From Streptomyces ortus (GTDB lineage Bacteria > Actinomycetota > Actinomycetes > Streptomycetales > Streptomycetaceae), in assembly GCF_026341275.1 (NCBI RefSeq), contig NZ_JAIFZO010000001.1, forward strand, positions 511,910 to 575,909: DNA of 64,000 nucleotides. Direction: 5' to 3'. The stretch's first letter is position 1. Each line of letters begins with the position of its first letter. Below the pieces are notes generated by a model that was not told the DNA's origin, searched no databases, and worked only from the letters and a program-made list of their open reading frames with translations. This document shows positions 43,089-52,138 of the stretch, piece after piece. The position numbers were made by a program, and so were the translations under genes.

Positions 43089-43985
43089 TCACCGGCTGAA
43101 TCCCGCGGTCAGACCGCTCAGCAGCTGGCGTCGGCCGAACGCGTACAGCACCAGGACGGGCAGGGTGGTCAGGACGACGGCGGCGACGACGGCCGGGACA
43201 TTGACGCCGTACTGGCCCTGGAAGGTCCACAGTGCGAGCGGTAGGGTCCGGCGGTCGGGGCTCTGCGTCAGGATGAGCGGCAGCAGGAATCCGTTCCAGA
43301 TGGTCAGAGCGTTGAAGATGGTCACGGTGAGGATCGCCGGCCGGGTGAGCGGTGCCGCCAGCCGCCACAGCGTCGTCCATTCGGTGGCGCCGTCGACCCG
43401 CATCGAGTCGAACAGCTCCTTGGGCACGTCGCGGATGAAGTTGGAGAGCACCAGGACGGACAGCGGAATGGCGAAGGCGATCGACGGAAGGATCAGCGCC
43501 AGCAGACTGTCGTACAGCTGCAGCTTGATGATGATCAGGTAGACCGGGATCACCGTCGCCTGCAGCGGGATGGCCAGGCCCATGAGGAAGAGCCCGTTCA
43601 TGGCCCGCATGACCGGCATGCGCCAACCGCGGACGATCGCGTACGCGGCCATGAAGGAGAACAGGACCGCCGGCACCACGGCACCGGCGGTGACCACGAC
43701 ACTGTTCACGAGGTAGCGCAGGAAGTCGGCCTCGATGACCAGCCGGTAGTTGTCCAGAGTCGGGTCGCCCGTGGGCACCAGCGGGTTGCTCGCGTAGTAG
43801 CGGTTCTGGGCCTTGAAGCTGGTGATGAGGGTCCAGTACAGGGGGATGACGACGACGCCGAGCCAGAGCCATCCGGCCAGCCCACCCGCCCAGTTGCGGC
43901 CGCGGGCCGTCCGGCGGGGGTGGCGTGGCCGCTCGCGCTGGACGGTCTTCTGAGGTCGTCGCGACCCGGTCAGCGTGGTGGTCAC
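43089..43985 (-). CDS. Sugar ABC transporter permease (MalG/BxlG type)
   Basis: A 298-aa inner-membrane component with six helices. Helix 1 is WLWLGVVVIPLYWTLITSF. The EAA loop that contacts the ATPase reads MRVDGATEWTTLWRLAAPLT (about residue 210). An Arg-rich cytoplasmic N-terminus precedes helix 1. It is separated by one base from the upstream permease and by 76 bp from the GH3 gene. The ATPase is not encoded here, as usual in Streptomyces, where a shared MsiK protein energises several sugar systems. Confidence 0.93.
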   Translation of the reverse strand: MTTTLTGSRRPQKTVQRERPRHPRRTARGRNWAGGLAGWLWLGVVVIPLYWTLITSFKAQNRYYASNPLVPTGDPTLDNYRLVIEADFLRYLVNSVVVTAGAVVPAVLFSFMAAYAIVRGWRMPVMRAMNGLFLMGLAIPLQATVIPVYLIIIKLQLYDSLLALILPSIAFAIPLSVLVLSNFIRDVPKELFDSMRVDGATEWTTLWRLAAPLTRPAILTVTIFNALTIWNGFLLPLILTQSPDRRTLPLALWTFQGQYGVNVPAVVAAVVLTTLPVLVLYAFGRRQLLSGLTAGFSR

Positions 43986-43986
43986 G

Positions 43987-44889
43987 TCAGGCCCCCTCGA
44001 GTTGGCTCGCGCCGGCGTCCCGGCCCCCGAGCCGGCGCAGCATCAGGGCCAGCGCCAGACCGACCAGGACCAGGATGACCGCGATGGCGCTGGCCGGTCC
44101 CATCAGGCTGGCCTGGAAGCCCCGTTTGTACATGTCCAGTGCGAGGACCCGGGTGGCGTCCCCGGGACCGCCCTCGGTGAGGACGAAGATGAGGTCGAAG
44201 AAGGTCAGTGACCCGACCACCATCAGGGTGGACGAGGTGATGATGGTGTACTTCAGCTGCGGCAGCGTGATGCTGAAGAACTGCCTGATCCGGCCGGCGC
44301 CGTCCAACTGCGCTGCCTCGTAGAGGGACTTCGGGATCTGCTGCACACCGCCCTGGTAGATCAGGGAGTGGAACGGGATGAACTGCCAGGAGACGACGAA
44401 GACGACGACCCCGAACGCGAGCCAGGGCCGCCCCAGCCAGTCCTGGCTGAGCACCTGGATCTTCAGTCCGGCACCGAGTCCGAAGTTGGGATCGAGCAGG
44501 GCCTTGTACGCGAGCGCGATCGCAGCGGAGCTGAGCATCAGCGGGACGAAGTACACCACGCCCAGCAGGGCACGGTAGCGCTGGCGGCCCGCCATGAACG
44601 TGCCGAGCAGAATGCACACGGGTGTCTGCACGAGCCAGGACACCACCATCACCATGAACGTCACGCCCAGGGCGTGCGGCAGCCCGGGGTCGGTGAGCAC
44701 CGCACGCCAACTCGTCAGTCCCGACACATGGATGGCGCCTATCCCGTCCCAGGTGGTGAAACTCAGCGCGAAGACGCCGACGAGCGGGATCACGGCGAAG
44801 CCGACGTAGATCACCAGCGCCGGCGTCGCCAGCCACGGCAGGATGCTGCGCGGTGTGCGACGCCGCCGCTGATCGGTGAGTGAACTCAT
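43987..44889 (-). CDS. Sugar ABC transporter permease (MalF/BxlF type)
   Basis: A 300-aa permease with six helices. The Pro-rich, Arg-rich N-terminus leads into LPWLATPALVIYVGFAVIPL. The EAA motif is YEAAQLDGAGRIRQFFSITL (about residue 200). The ATG overlaps the stop of the binding-protein gene (ATGA), giving translational coupling. It pairs with the downstream MalG-type permease to form the import channel for the sugar delivered by the binding protein at 44886-46193. Confidence 0.93.
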   Translation of the reverse strand: MSSLTDQRRRRTPRSILPWLATPALVIYVGFAVIPLVGVFALSFTTWDGIGAIHVSGLTSWRAVLTDPGLPHALGVTFMVMVVSWLVQTPVCILLGTFMAGRQRYRALLGVVYFVPLMLSSAAIALAYKALLDPNFGLGAGLKIQVLSQDWLGRPWLAFGVVVFVVSWQFIPFHSLIYQGGVQQIPKSLYEAAQLDGAGRIRQFFSITLPQLKYTIITSSTLMVVGSLTFFDLIFVLTEGGPGDATRVLALDMYKRGFQASLMGPASAIAVILVLVGLALALMLRRLGGRDAGASQLEGA

Positions 44890-46193
44890 GTGCTGGTGAC
44901 CGCGTTGAGGTTGGCGGCGAACTGCTTGGGTGAGACGGACAGTTGGAACAACTTGACGATGTTGTCCAGCAGGGTCTCGGCGGCCGTCGGACTGAGCGCC
45001 TGGTCCCAGGACTGACCGAACGTCTGGGCCTTGGTGGCGACGTCGTAGGTGAACTGCAGGAAGTCAGCGTTCTTGGCCGCCGCCAGCAGCTTCTCGGTGC
45101 CCAGCCGAATCGGCACCGATCCGTTGTCGATCCACTTCTTCACCTCCTCGTCCTGCAGGACGCCTTTGGCGAAGAAGTCCTTGGCGATCTTCTTCTGGTC
45201 CTTGTCGGCCTTGGAGGAGAGGGAGAGGTACTGGGCCGGGTTGCCGACGGTGTTGCCCGGATCGCCCTTGCCGCCCTCGACGGGCGGGAAGTTCATGTAG
45301 CCGAGCCCGCCGTCGGAGACGAAGTCCCCGCCTCGGGCCTGCTGGATGCCGTACGACCAGGCGCCGTGCAGCATCATCGCGGCCCTGCCGGTGTACAGCA
45401 GCGCCTGGTCGGCGTTGGAGTCCGCGGTGATCGAGGAGAAGCCCTTGATGAATCCGCCGGCCTTGACCAGCTCCTGCACCTTGGTCAGCGCGGTGATGGC
45501 GTCCGGGTTGGACCAGGCGTTCTTCTCGCCCTCGGTGATGGCCTGGAAGACCTCAGGACCGCCGATGCGGTCGAACAGGAACTCCAGCCACATCATGTTC
45601 GTCCACCGGGACTGGCCGCCGAGGGAGAACGGCGCTATGCCCTTGGCCTTGAACTTGGGCACCAGGTCCATGATGTCGTCCCAGGACTTCGGCGGTTTCA
45701 CCCCGACCTGGTCGAAGACCTTGCGGTTGTAGTAGAGGATGATCGGCTGCACGGTCTCGCCCGGCAACGCGTAGATCTTTCCGTCGACGGTCGCCGCGGC
45801 GAACGAGGACGGCAGCAGCCGCTTCTTGACCTCGGGATGCTCGTCGAACCACGGCGTGAGGTCCTCGACCTGGCCCGCCTTCACGTAGGTGCGCAGCGTC
45901 CCGCCGCCCCAGCCCCAGATGATGGTGGGCGCCTTCCCGGCACCGATGGCTGTCTTGATCTTCGTCTTGTAGGCGTCGTTCTGGAACGTGGTGTCCTTGA
46001 TCTGCTCCTTGGGGTGGGCCTTGTTGAACGCGTCCACCGCGCCGGCTCTGACACCTTCCTGCGGTTGACCGTTCAGGTACCAGTACGTGGCCTTGCCTCC
46101 GTCGCCGGGGCCGGACGAGCCGCAGCCCGCCAGCGCCGCGGAGGCCGGCACGCCGGCGGCCAGACCGAGAAGAGTACGTCGGGAGAGCGCCAT
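44886..46193 (-). CDS. Sugar-binding lipoprotein of ABC transporter (BxlE-like)
   Basis: A 435-aa solute-binding protein of family 1. The start MALSRRTLLGLAAGVPASA is a twin-arginine-like signal, followed by the lipobox LAGC (Cys near residue 23). The mature protein shows KAPTIIWGWGGGTLRTYVKA, YALPGETVQPIILYYNRKVF and a trailing region typical of xylobiose and other beta-oligosaccharide binders. The ATG at 46193 has CGGAGAAAAC upstream. It is the first gene of the transporter-GH3 operon and diverges from the LacI gene. A CCGAAA-N3-TTTCGG site lies in the shared promoter region. Confidence 0.93.
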   Translation of the reverse strand: MALSRRTLLGLAAGVPASAALAGCGSSGPGDGGKATYWYLNGQPQEGVRAGAVDAFNKAHPKEQIKDTTFQNDAYKTKIKTAIGAGKAPTIIWGWGGGTLRTYVKAGQVEDLTPWFDEHPEVKKRLLPSSFAAATVDGKIYALPGETVQPIILYYNRKVFDQVGVKPPKSWDDIMDLVPKFKAKGIAPFSLGGQSRWTNMMWLEFLFDRIGGPEVFQAITEGEKNAWSNPDAITALTKVQELVKAGGFIKGFSSITADSNADQALLYTGRAAMMLHGAWSYGIQQARGGDFVSDGGLGYMNFPPVEGGKGDPGNTVGNPAQYLSLSSKADKDQKKIAKDFFAKGVLQDEEVKKWIDNGSVPIRLGTEKLLAAAKNADFLQFTYDVATKAQTFGQSWDQALSPTAAETLLDNIVKLFQLSVSPKQFAANLNAVTST

Positions 46194-46388
46194 GTTTTCT
46201 CCGCACTGAGAGCCATCGGCTTCTCGTGAGTCATGGTGAAAGGTTTTCGTAACAGTCTTCTCTGAACTCTGTGCACGCAAATTAGGTTTCGGGCTGATGC
46301 CGTGTCAAGACGTGTGCAGACCCCTTGTTGCGGCGCGATCAGCTGCGTGGACGCGGCCGAAAACACCCCGCAAGATCCTTGGAGCATC

Positions 46389-46403
46389 CCGAAACCATTT
46401 CGG
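46389..46403. promoter_or_regulatory. LacI-type operator (CCGAAA-N3-TTTCGG)
   Basis: CCGAAACCATTTCGG has perfect 6-bp arms around three bases. It lies between the divergent binding-protein gene (start 46193) and LacI gene (start 46570). Streptomyces BxlR sites are built on CGAA...TTCG inverted repeats, so this fits a BxlR-like protein. A further half-like GGTTTCGGGC is at about 46286-46295. The rest of 46194-46569 shows no gene. Confidence 0.65.
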
Positions 46404-46569
46404 AATCGGCTGCTTGACGGCGAAGATGATACGAACGACGGTGGTGAGCGGGGTCGCGCGGCCCCGGACGGGCCCGGTTCGGGTTGCCGTACGGTTGACC
46501 GGTTCCACCCGCGTCGCCGGCCCGGCCGGGGACTCACCACACCGGTGGACGTACAGCTGGGAGGAACCG

Positions 46570-47586
46570 ATGCGACCGAACGCCAGGCGCACCACCTTGG
46601 CGGACATCGCTCTGGCGGCCGGAGTCTCCGTCGCGACCGTGTCCAAAGTGGTCAACGGTCGCGGGGACGTGGCGCCGCACACCCGCACCCGGGTGCAGGA
46701 ACTGCTGCATCAGCACGACTACCTCGCGCCCGTGTTCCGCCACACCGAGGCCGTCGAGAGCCCGACCATCGAGGTGCAGTTCAAGGGCGGCCTCACCACG
46801 TACGTGGCCGACGCCCTGGAAGGCATCATCGACTCGGCCGCCGAATCGGGTGCCTCGGTGGTGATCAGCAAGGCGTCCCGTGCCCCGCACTGGGCCCGGG
46901 ACCTGGTCTCGGCCGGGCGCCGCGCGGTCATCGCGATCACCAGCGTGTACACCACGGCGCATCTCAACGAACTCGCCCGGTCCGGGCTGCCGTTGGTCGT
47001 GCTGGACCCCCTGCACCTGCCGGACAGCCGGGTCAACAGCGTCGGGGCGACCAACTTCGCCGGCGGTCTGGCCGCGACCCGGCATCTGCTCTCCCTGGGC
47101 CACCGCCGTGTCGCCTACATCGGCGGACCGGCCATGGCCGTCTGCGCCCAGGCACGGATGCACGGCTACCGCGCCGCCCTGGAGGCGGAAGGAGCGCAGG
47201 TGCCCGACGCCTACGTCCGGCCCGGAGAGTTCACCTACGAGACCGGGCTGCTCGGTGCCAGGGCGCTGCTGGACCTGCCGGAGCCGCCGACGGCCGTCTT
47301 CGCGGGCAACGACGAGATAGCCGTCGGTGTCATCGAGACGGCCCGCACCCGGGGCCTGCGCGTCCCCGAGGACCTGAGCGTGGTCGGCTTCGACGACACG
47401 AGCCTCGCGCAGATGGCCTCACCGCCCCTGACCACCGTGCGCCAGCCGCTACGGGAGATGGGCGGTGCCGCCCTGCGTACCGCCCTGCGACTGGCCAACG
47501 GCGAGAAGGTCGAGTCCCACCACATCGAACTCGCCACCGAACTCGTGGTACGCGCCTCAACGGCCCCGCCGCGCGAAGGGGGTTGA
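46570..47586 (+). CDS. LacI-family regulator (BxlR-like)
   Basis: A 338-aa repressor. The LacI helix-turn-helix is TLADIALAAGVSVATVSKVV (residues 9-28), followed by the hinge VNGRGDVAPHTRTRVQELL. The periplasmic-binding-like domain has IDSAAESGASVVISKAS, TRHLLSLGHRRVAYIGGPA and FAGNDEIAVGVIETARTRGL, with a C-terminal LTTVRQPLREMG. The ATG at 46570 has GGGAGGAACC upstream. It diverges from the binding-protein/permease/GH3 operon and presumably represses it until a xylo-oligosaccharide or similar sugar binds. Confidence 0.93.
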   Translation: MRPNARRTTLADIALAAGVSVATVSKVVNGRGDVAPHTRTRVQELLHQHDYLAPVFRHTEAVESPTIEVQFKGGLTTYVADALEGIIDSAAESGASVVISKASRAPHWARDLVSAGRRAVIAITSVYTTAHLNELARSGLPLVVLDPLHLPDSRVNSVGATNFAGGLAATRHLLSLGHRRVAYIGGPAMAVCAQARMHGYRAALEAEGAQVPDAYVRPGEFTYETGLLGARALLDLPEPPTAVFAGNDEIAVGVIETARTRGLRVPEDLSVVGFDDTSLAQMASPPLTTVRQPLREMGGAALRTALRLANGEKVESHHIELATELVVRASTAPPREGG

Positions 47587-47608
47587 GCGCGGCGGGGGTC
47601 GCGGGCGG

Positions 47609-49477
47609 TCAGCGCCGGTCGATCGCGAGCCCGCGGGCCGCGAGTTCGGCCAGGACGGGGTGGCGGCGGCCCTGCAGGATGTCCCCGTTCATCTGGAGCG
47701 ACTTGTTGAGCCGGCGCAACGACTTCATCTCCAGCAGGGGTTCGATCTCGGTGAGGGAGTGGTGGCCGCCGAAGAGGAGTTCGCTGAGGTCGGGCAGGTC
47801 GACCAGCGTGCTGATGTCCGTGATCTCGTCCAGGTAGCCCATGCGCAGGGACTGGAGCGACGTGAGACCGGCCAGTGGCGACAGGTCCCGCCACTCCAGG
47901 TGCGAGAGGTGGAGCCGGGTCAGGGAGCCGAGAGCGGGAAAGTCGGTCAGCCGCGGGAGGCGGTCCACGCTCATGACCCGCAGGTCGGGGCACTTCTCCA
48001 GGACGCCGAGCGAGTCGAGGCTCGTGGTCCGTACGAATGTCAGGTCGGTGACCGGGGTGCCGGCCAGCCCGCCGATGTCCGTCAGCGCTTCGCATTCGCG
48101 CACGCCGACCTTGCTCAGCGCGGTCAGTCCGCCGAGCCGGCCGAGGTCGCTGAGCGAGGGAAGATCGCTGAACTCCAGTGCACGCAAGGTCGGCAGATCA
48201 CCCATGTCACCGGGGCTGCTCATGCTGTCGGTACGGCTGACGGACAGCTCCTCCAGGGCACTGCGGGAGTCGAGGCCGGTGAGTTCCAACAGCCCCAGGC
48301 ACCTGTCCAGGCCGAGTTGACGCAGGCCGGGGAGGGAGGCGAACGGGGAGAGGTCCCGGATCAGGTCCAGCCCCTCCAGGTGAAGCCGGAACGCGGTGCC
48401 GAGACCGGCCAGGGGCGTGACGTCCGCCAGCGCGGGGCAGTCCTCGAAGGTGATCTTCTCCAGGGAGGGCAGGGATGCCACTCCCACGACGGAGGCGAAC
48501 CGTTCGCTGTTCGCGATCCGCACATCCGTCAGGTGCGCCAGCGTGGAGAGTCCGTTCAGGTCGAACAGGTCCGGGCAGCCCTTGACCGCCAGGGTCGTCA
48601 GCCGGGGGTGCTGGCCGAGACCGCGGAAGGACCGGAACCGGGGGCAGTCCTCGATGACCAGCTCGGAGAGGTCGGTCGCCGCGGCGAGGCCGGTCAGGTC
48701 ACGAAGCTGCTTGCAGCTTTCGAGGCGCAGGGAGGTGAGCGCGGGCACGTTCGTCAGACCGGTCAGGTCCGCGACGGCCGTCCAGCCGAGGTCGAGGTGG
48801 GTGAGGCGGGTCAGACCGGAGAGCTGCGCCGGGGACTTGAAGGACCGGCAGCCGCGCAGGTTCAGGTGTTCGAGCAGCGGGAACGCCGCCGGGAAATCGG
48901 CCACCGACCTGACCCGGGTGATGCTCAGATCCAGATACCGCAGTTGTCCGAGGGACAGCAGGGGCTTGACGTCGGACACCGGCCGGCAGCGGTGCAGGCT
49001 CAGCCAGGAGAGCTGGGTGAGACCGCTGAGGGGGGTCAGGTCCTCGATTCCCGCGCAGCCGTTCAGGTCGAGGTGGCGCAGTTCGGTGAGTGGGCCGAGA
49101 TCCGTGAGGTCGGTTATCTCCTTGCAGCGGTCCACCGTCAGCGTGCGCAGCATGGTGAGGTGCCGCAGGCCCGACAGCGAGGTCACTCGCTTCAGTGTCA
49201 GCTCCGTGCGGCCTTCACGGCGGAAGGCCGGCGCCAGCAGGGTCGCGGCAAAGCCGTCCGGGTCGCCGGCTGTCGGCCACAGGCGCAGCAGCGTGGTCAG
49301 GGCGAGGTTCGCGACCGGTGCGAAGCGGGCGGCCAGCTTCAGCGCGGCGCCGTCGTCGACGATCGCCACCAGTTCTCGCACGGCCGCGCGGGCCTGGGTC
49401 TGGTTCGCCGTTTCGAGCAGGGCGGAATGGACCGACACGAGTTCGTCCGGGGCTCCGCCGCCGGTGGTCGAAGTCAT
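47609..49477 (-). CDS. Cytoplasmic leucine-rich-repeat protein without a partner domain
   Basis: A 622-aa protein made almost entirely of leucine-rich repeats from about residue 95 to 590. About 20 repeats of 22-24 residues follow a pattern such as LTELRHLDLNGCAGIEDLTP. Many carry the Cys-type consensus LxxCxxLxDLxxL seen in the LRR tails of actinobacterial NACHT/STAND ATPases. There is no ATPase, kinase or effector domain, no signal peptide and no transmembrane helix. The first roughly 90 residues are helical (ARAAVRELVAIVDDGAALKL). It may be a truncated NLR-like sensor or a protein-binding scaffold. It is convergent with LacI and separated from MmpL by a terminator. Confidence 0.88.
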   Translation of the reverse strand: MTSTTGGGAPDELVSVHSALLETANQTQARAAVRELVAIVDDGAALKLAARFAPVANLALTTLLRLWPTAGDPDGFAATLLAPAFRREGRTELTLKRVTSLSGLRHLTMLRTLTVDRCKEITDLTDLGPLTELRHLDLNGCAGIEDLTPLSGLTQLSWLSLHRCRPVSDVKPLLSLGQLRYLDLSITRVRSVADFPAAFPLLEHLNLRGCRSFKSPAQLSGLTRLTHLDLGWTAVADLTGLTNVPALTSLRLESCKQLRDLTGLAAATDLSELVIEDCPRFRSFRGLGQHPRLTTLAVKGCPDLFDLNGLSTLAHLTDVRIANSERFASVVGVASLPSLEKITFEDCPALADVTPLAGLGTAFRLHLEGLDLIRDLSPFASLPGLRQLGLDRCLGLLELTGLDSRSALEELSVSRTDSMSSPGDMGDLPTLRALEFSDLPSLSDLGRLGGLTALSKVGVRECEALTDIGGLAGTPVTDLTFVRTTSLDSLGVLEKCPDLRVMSVDRLPRLTDFPALGSLTRLHLSHLEWRDLSPLAGLTSLQSLRMGYLDEITDISTLVDLPDLSELLFGGHHSLTEIEPLLEMKSLRRLNKSLQMNGDILQGRRHPVLAELAARGLAIDRR

Positions 49478-49625
49478 GGCCAGAACCCTACAACTCCGTT
49501 GCTGACGCGACCCGCACGGCCGTCATGCGGTCCTCCCGCGCAACCCCGAGGAGATGTCCGGCCATCTGCCCGACGTGGCCGTCGCCCTGGTGATCGCCGT
49601 CCACGTCACCGGCCAGAACGTGACA

Positions 49626-49655
49626 GGTCCCGGGCGCCGTGCGGCGCCCGGGACC
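49626..49655 (-). terminator. Strong 14-bp hairpin terminator after mmpL
   Basis: GGTCCCGGGCGCCG and its exact complement are separated by only two bases (49626-49639 and 49642-49655), 14 bp past the stop of the MmpL gene at 49670. There is no U-run, as is usual for actinobacterial terminators. It isolates the MmpL gene from the LRR gene on the same strand. Confidence 0.8.
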
Positions 49656-49669
49656 GAGGACCGGGGGAG

Positions 49670-51913
49670 TCAGACCCCGGCCGAGCTCTTCTTGTCCGGC
49701 GAAGCCTCCACCGCGGGCCCGGCGGGCGCGGACGTCGGCGCGGGACCGCCTTCGCTGAGGCCGTACCGTGCGTGGAAGGCGCGCAGGAAACCGGGCGCGT
49801 ACCAGGCCGAGCGGCCGAGCAGACGCATCGCGGCGGGTACGAGGACACCGCGGACGGCGATGGCGTCGAGGAGGACGGCGAGTCCGCTGCCGAGGCCGAA
49901 CATCTGCATGAAGCTGAGCTGGGACGTGCCGAAGGCGAAGAAACTCACCGCGAGCAGACAGGCCGCCGCGCTGACGATGCGTCCGGTGTGGCCGAGACCG
50001 TCGACCACGGCGGACTCGTTGTCCGCGCCCTGGTCGTGGAGTTCCTTGATGCGGCTGGTGACGAAGACCTCGTAGTCCATGGAAAGGCCGAAGGCGATGC
50101 AGAACATCAGCACGGTCATCGACACCTCCATCGGCTGCGCGGTGAACCCGAGCGGCGAGGAGAGGTTGCCGTCCTGGAAGATCCAGGTCATCACGCCGAG
50201 GGTGGCCGCCAGGCTGATCATGTTGAGGGCCAGCGCGCGCACCGGCTGCACGATGCTGCCCGTGAACAGGAAGAGCAGCAGGAACGTGGTGAGGACGACC
50301 AGGGCCACCGCGAGGGGAAGCCCGTCGGCGACTGACTTCTTGGCGTCGACGAGTACGGCGTCCGTTCCTCCGACCAGGGGATGTGCTCCGGCGGGCGGGG
50401 TGACCGAGCGTATCTGCCCGACCAGGTCCTCGGCGGCGTCCGACTTCGGTGTCAGGCTGCTCACCACACTGATCCGCTGCGCGTCGGGCCGGCCGAGGGC
50501 GGCGTTGGCGGGGCCGCTCGCCGCGGACTGCCCCCGGCTGTAGGTTCCCGCACTGGTCTCGACCCTCACCACGCCTTTGAGCGCGGCCAGTTGCCCCGCG
50601 TACGAGGCCAACGGGCCCTTGTCCACGGGCTGGTCGATGGCGATGTTCAGAGCCGAGTCCGCACTGCCGCCGAAGTGTTCCCGCAGCACCTGCGAGACCT
50701 GGCGGCTCTCGGCGTCCTCGGGGAGCACGCGCTCGTCCGGCGTGCCGAAGGTGATGTTCAGCAGCGGGCTCGCCGCGAACAGCAGGACGGCGAGGACGGG
50801 CAGCGCGGTGAGGGCGGGCCGCCGCATCACGGTACGGGCCAGCCGTCCCCACAGAGGTGTGCGGGTGTCGGACCGCCGCGTCCCGACCCATGGCAGCCGC
50901 TCGCTGTTGACGCGGTGCCCCAGCACCTTCAGCAGGGCCGGCATCACGAACAGCGTGCTGAGGGCGGCGATGGCGACGACACCGACTCCGGCGAAGCCGA
51001 ACGAGCGCAGGAAGTACTGCGGGAACACCAGCAGTGCCGCCAGGGCCGCCGCCACCGTCGCGGCGGAGAAGGCGACCGTGCGGCCCGCCGTGTGCACCGT
51101 GCGCCGGACGGCGTCGTCCACGCTCGCCCCGGCGGTGAGCTGCTCCCGGAAGCGGCTGACCATCAGCAGGGCGTAGTCGATGCCCAGTCCGAGGCCCAGA
51201 GCGGTGGTGAGGTTGGTCGCGGTGTCGGCGACATCGGTGACACTGCCGAGCAGGAAGAGCTGGGCGAACGAGCCCATGATGGCGATGATCGCGATGACCA
51301 GCGGCAGCAGGGCCGCGACCACGCTGCCGAAGACGAACAGGAGCAGCAGCAGGGTCAGCGGGATAGCGATCGCCTCGGCGAGGATGAGGTCGTCGACCAC
51401 CTGCTTGGAAAGGCCGGCGCCGACGGCGGCGCTCCCTCCGGCCTGCACGGTCAGGGTGTCCTTGTACGGACCGCTGAAGGTGTCGACGATTTCTTTGGCG
51501 TTCTCGCGCTGCTCGGTGGGGTCGCCCCGCACATGGGCGAGCACCATGGCCTCGCGGCCGTCCTTGGTGCGCAGGTCGGGGCTGTTCGTCTCCCAGTACG
51601 AGACGACGTTGCCGAGCCGTTCGTCCTTCTTGAGGTCGGCCGTCAGGGCCCGGCCGCTCTCCTTGGAGGCGGGGGTGTCGATACGGCCGCCGGGGGAGCG
51701 GACCAGGAGGACGAGGTTGACCTCGCCGCCGAACTTCTCGTCGATGACGGCCGCCGCCCGCGTGGACGCGGAGTCGGGGTCGTCGAAGCCGCCACCCTTC
51801 AGCTTGTCGAAGGCGCCCGCGCCCACGACGCCCATGAGGGCCACGGCCAGGGCGGCGACGACCAGGACCAGCCGAGACCGGCGGATCGCCAATTCGGCCA
51901 TGCGTTCGAACAC
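49670..51913 (-). CDS. MmpL/RND-family exporter (third copy in window)
   Basis: A 747-aa transporter with the duplicated helix-loop-five-helix plan. Proton-relay motifs are LGLGIDYALLMVSRFREQ and AFGLSMDYEVFVTSRIKEL. The protein opens with FERMAELAIRRSRLVLVVAA. I chose the GTG at 51913 because AAGGAGACATCCC precedes it exactly; a start 27 codons upstream is also open. It is more distant in sequence from the other two MmpL proteins than they are from each other. It has no dedicated kinase or regulator of its own, and the divergently placed sequence 51914-52138 shows no gene. Confidence 0.94.
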   Translation of the reverse strand: MFERMAELAIRRSRLVLVVAALAVALMGVVGAGAFDKLKGGGFDDPDSASTRAAAVIDEKFGGEVNLVLLVRSPGGRIDTPASKESGRALTADLKKDERLGNVVSYWETNSPDLRTKDGREAMVLAHVRGDPTEQRENAKEIVDTFSGPYKDTLTVQAGGSAAVGAGLSKQVVDDLILAEAIAIPLTLLLLLFVFGSVVAALLPLVIAIIAIMGSFAQLFLLGSVTDVADTATNLTTALGLGLGIDYALLMVSRFREQLTAGASVDDAVRRTVHTAGRTVAFSAATVAAALAALLVFPQYFLRSFGFAGVGVVAIAALSTLFVMPALLKVLGHRVNSERLPWVGTRRSDTRTPLWGRLARTVMRRPALTALPVLAVLLFAASPLLNITFGTPDERVLPEDAESRQVSQVLREHFGGSADSALNIAIDQPVDKGPLASYAGQLAALKGVVRVETSAGTYSRGQSAASGPANAALGRPDAQRISVVSSLTPKSDAAEDLVGQIRSVTPPAGAHPLVGGTDAVLVDAKKSVADGLPLAVALVVLTTFLLLFLFTGSIVQPVRALALNMISLAATLGVMTWIFQDGNLSSPLGFTAQPMEVSMTVLMFCIAFGLSMDYEVFVTSRIKELHDQGADNESAVVDGLGHTGRIVSAAACLLAVSFFAFGTSQLSFMQMFGLGSGLAVLLDAIAVRGVLVPAAMRLLGRSAWYAPGFLRAFHARYGLSEGGPAPTSAPAGPAVEASPDKKSSAGV

Positions 51914-52138
51914 GGGATGTCTCCTTCGAAGTTCCTCGGTGGGAGGCGAGAGCGTCGGCCGAACCGGGGCCGCAGTCGGATTCGGATTCGGCACAATGCG
52001 TCACGGGCCCCACGCCTCGTCGGAGGGGGCGCGGGCCGCGCTCTTCGTCGCCGAGAACGACGCTAGTGAGACAATCACTTCTTTGGCAGGAGGAGATTTA
52101 CCTAACACTGTCAGGCAGAACGCCCTCCGGGCCGCTCC

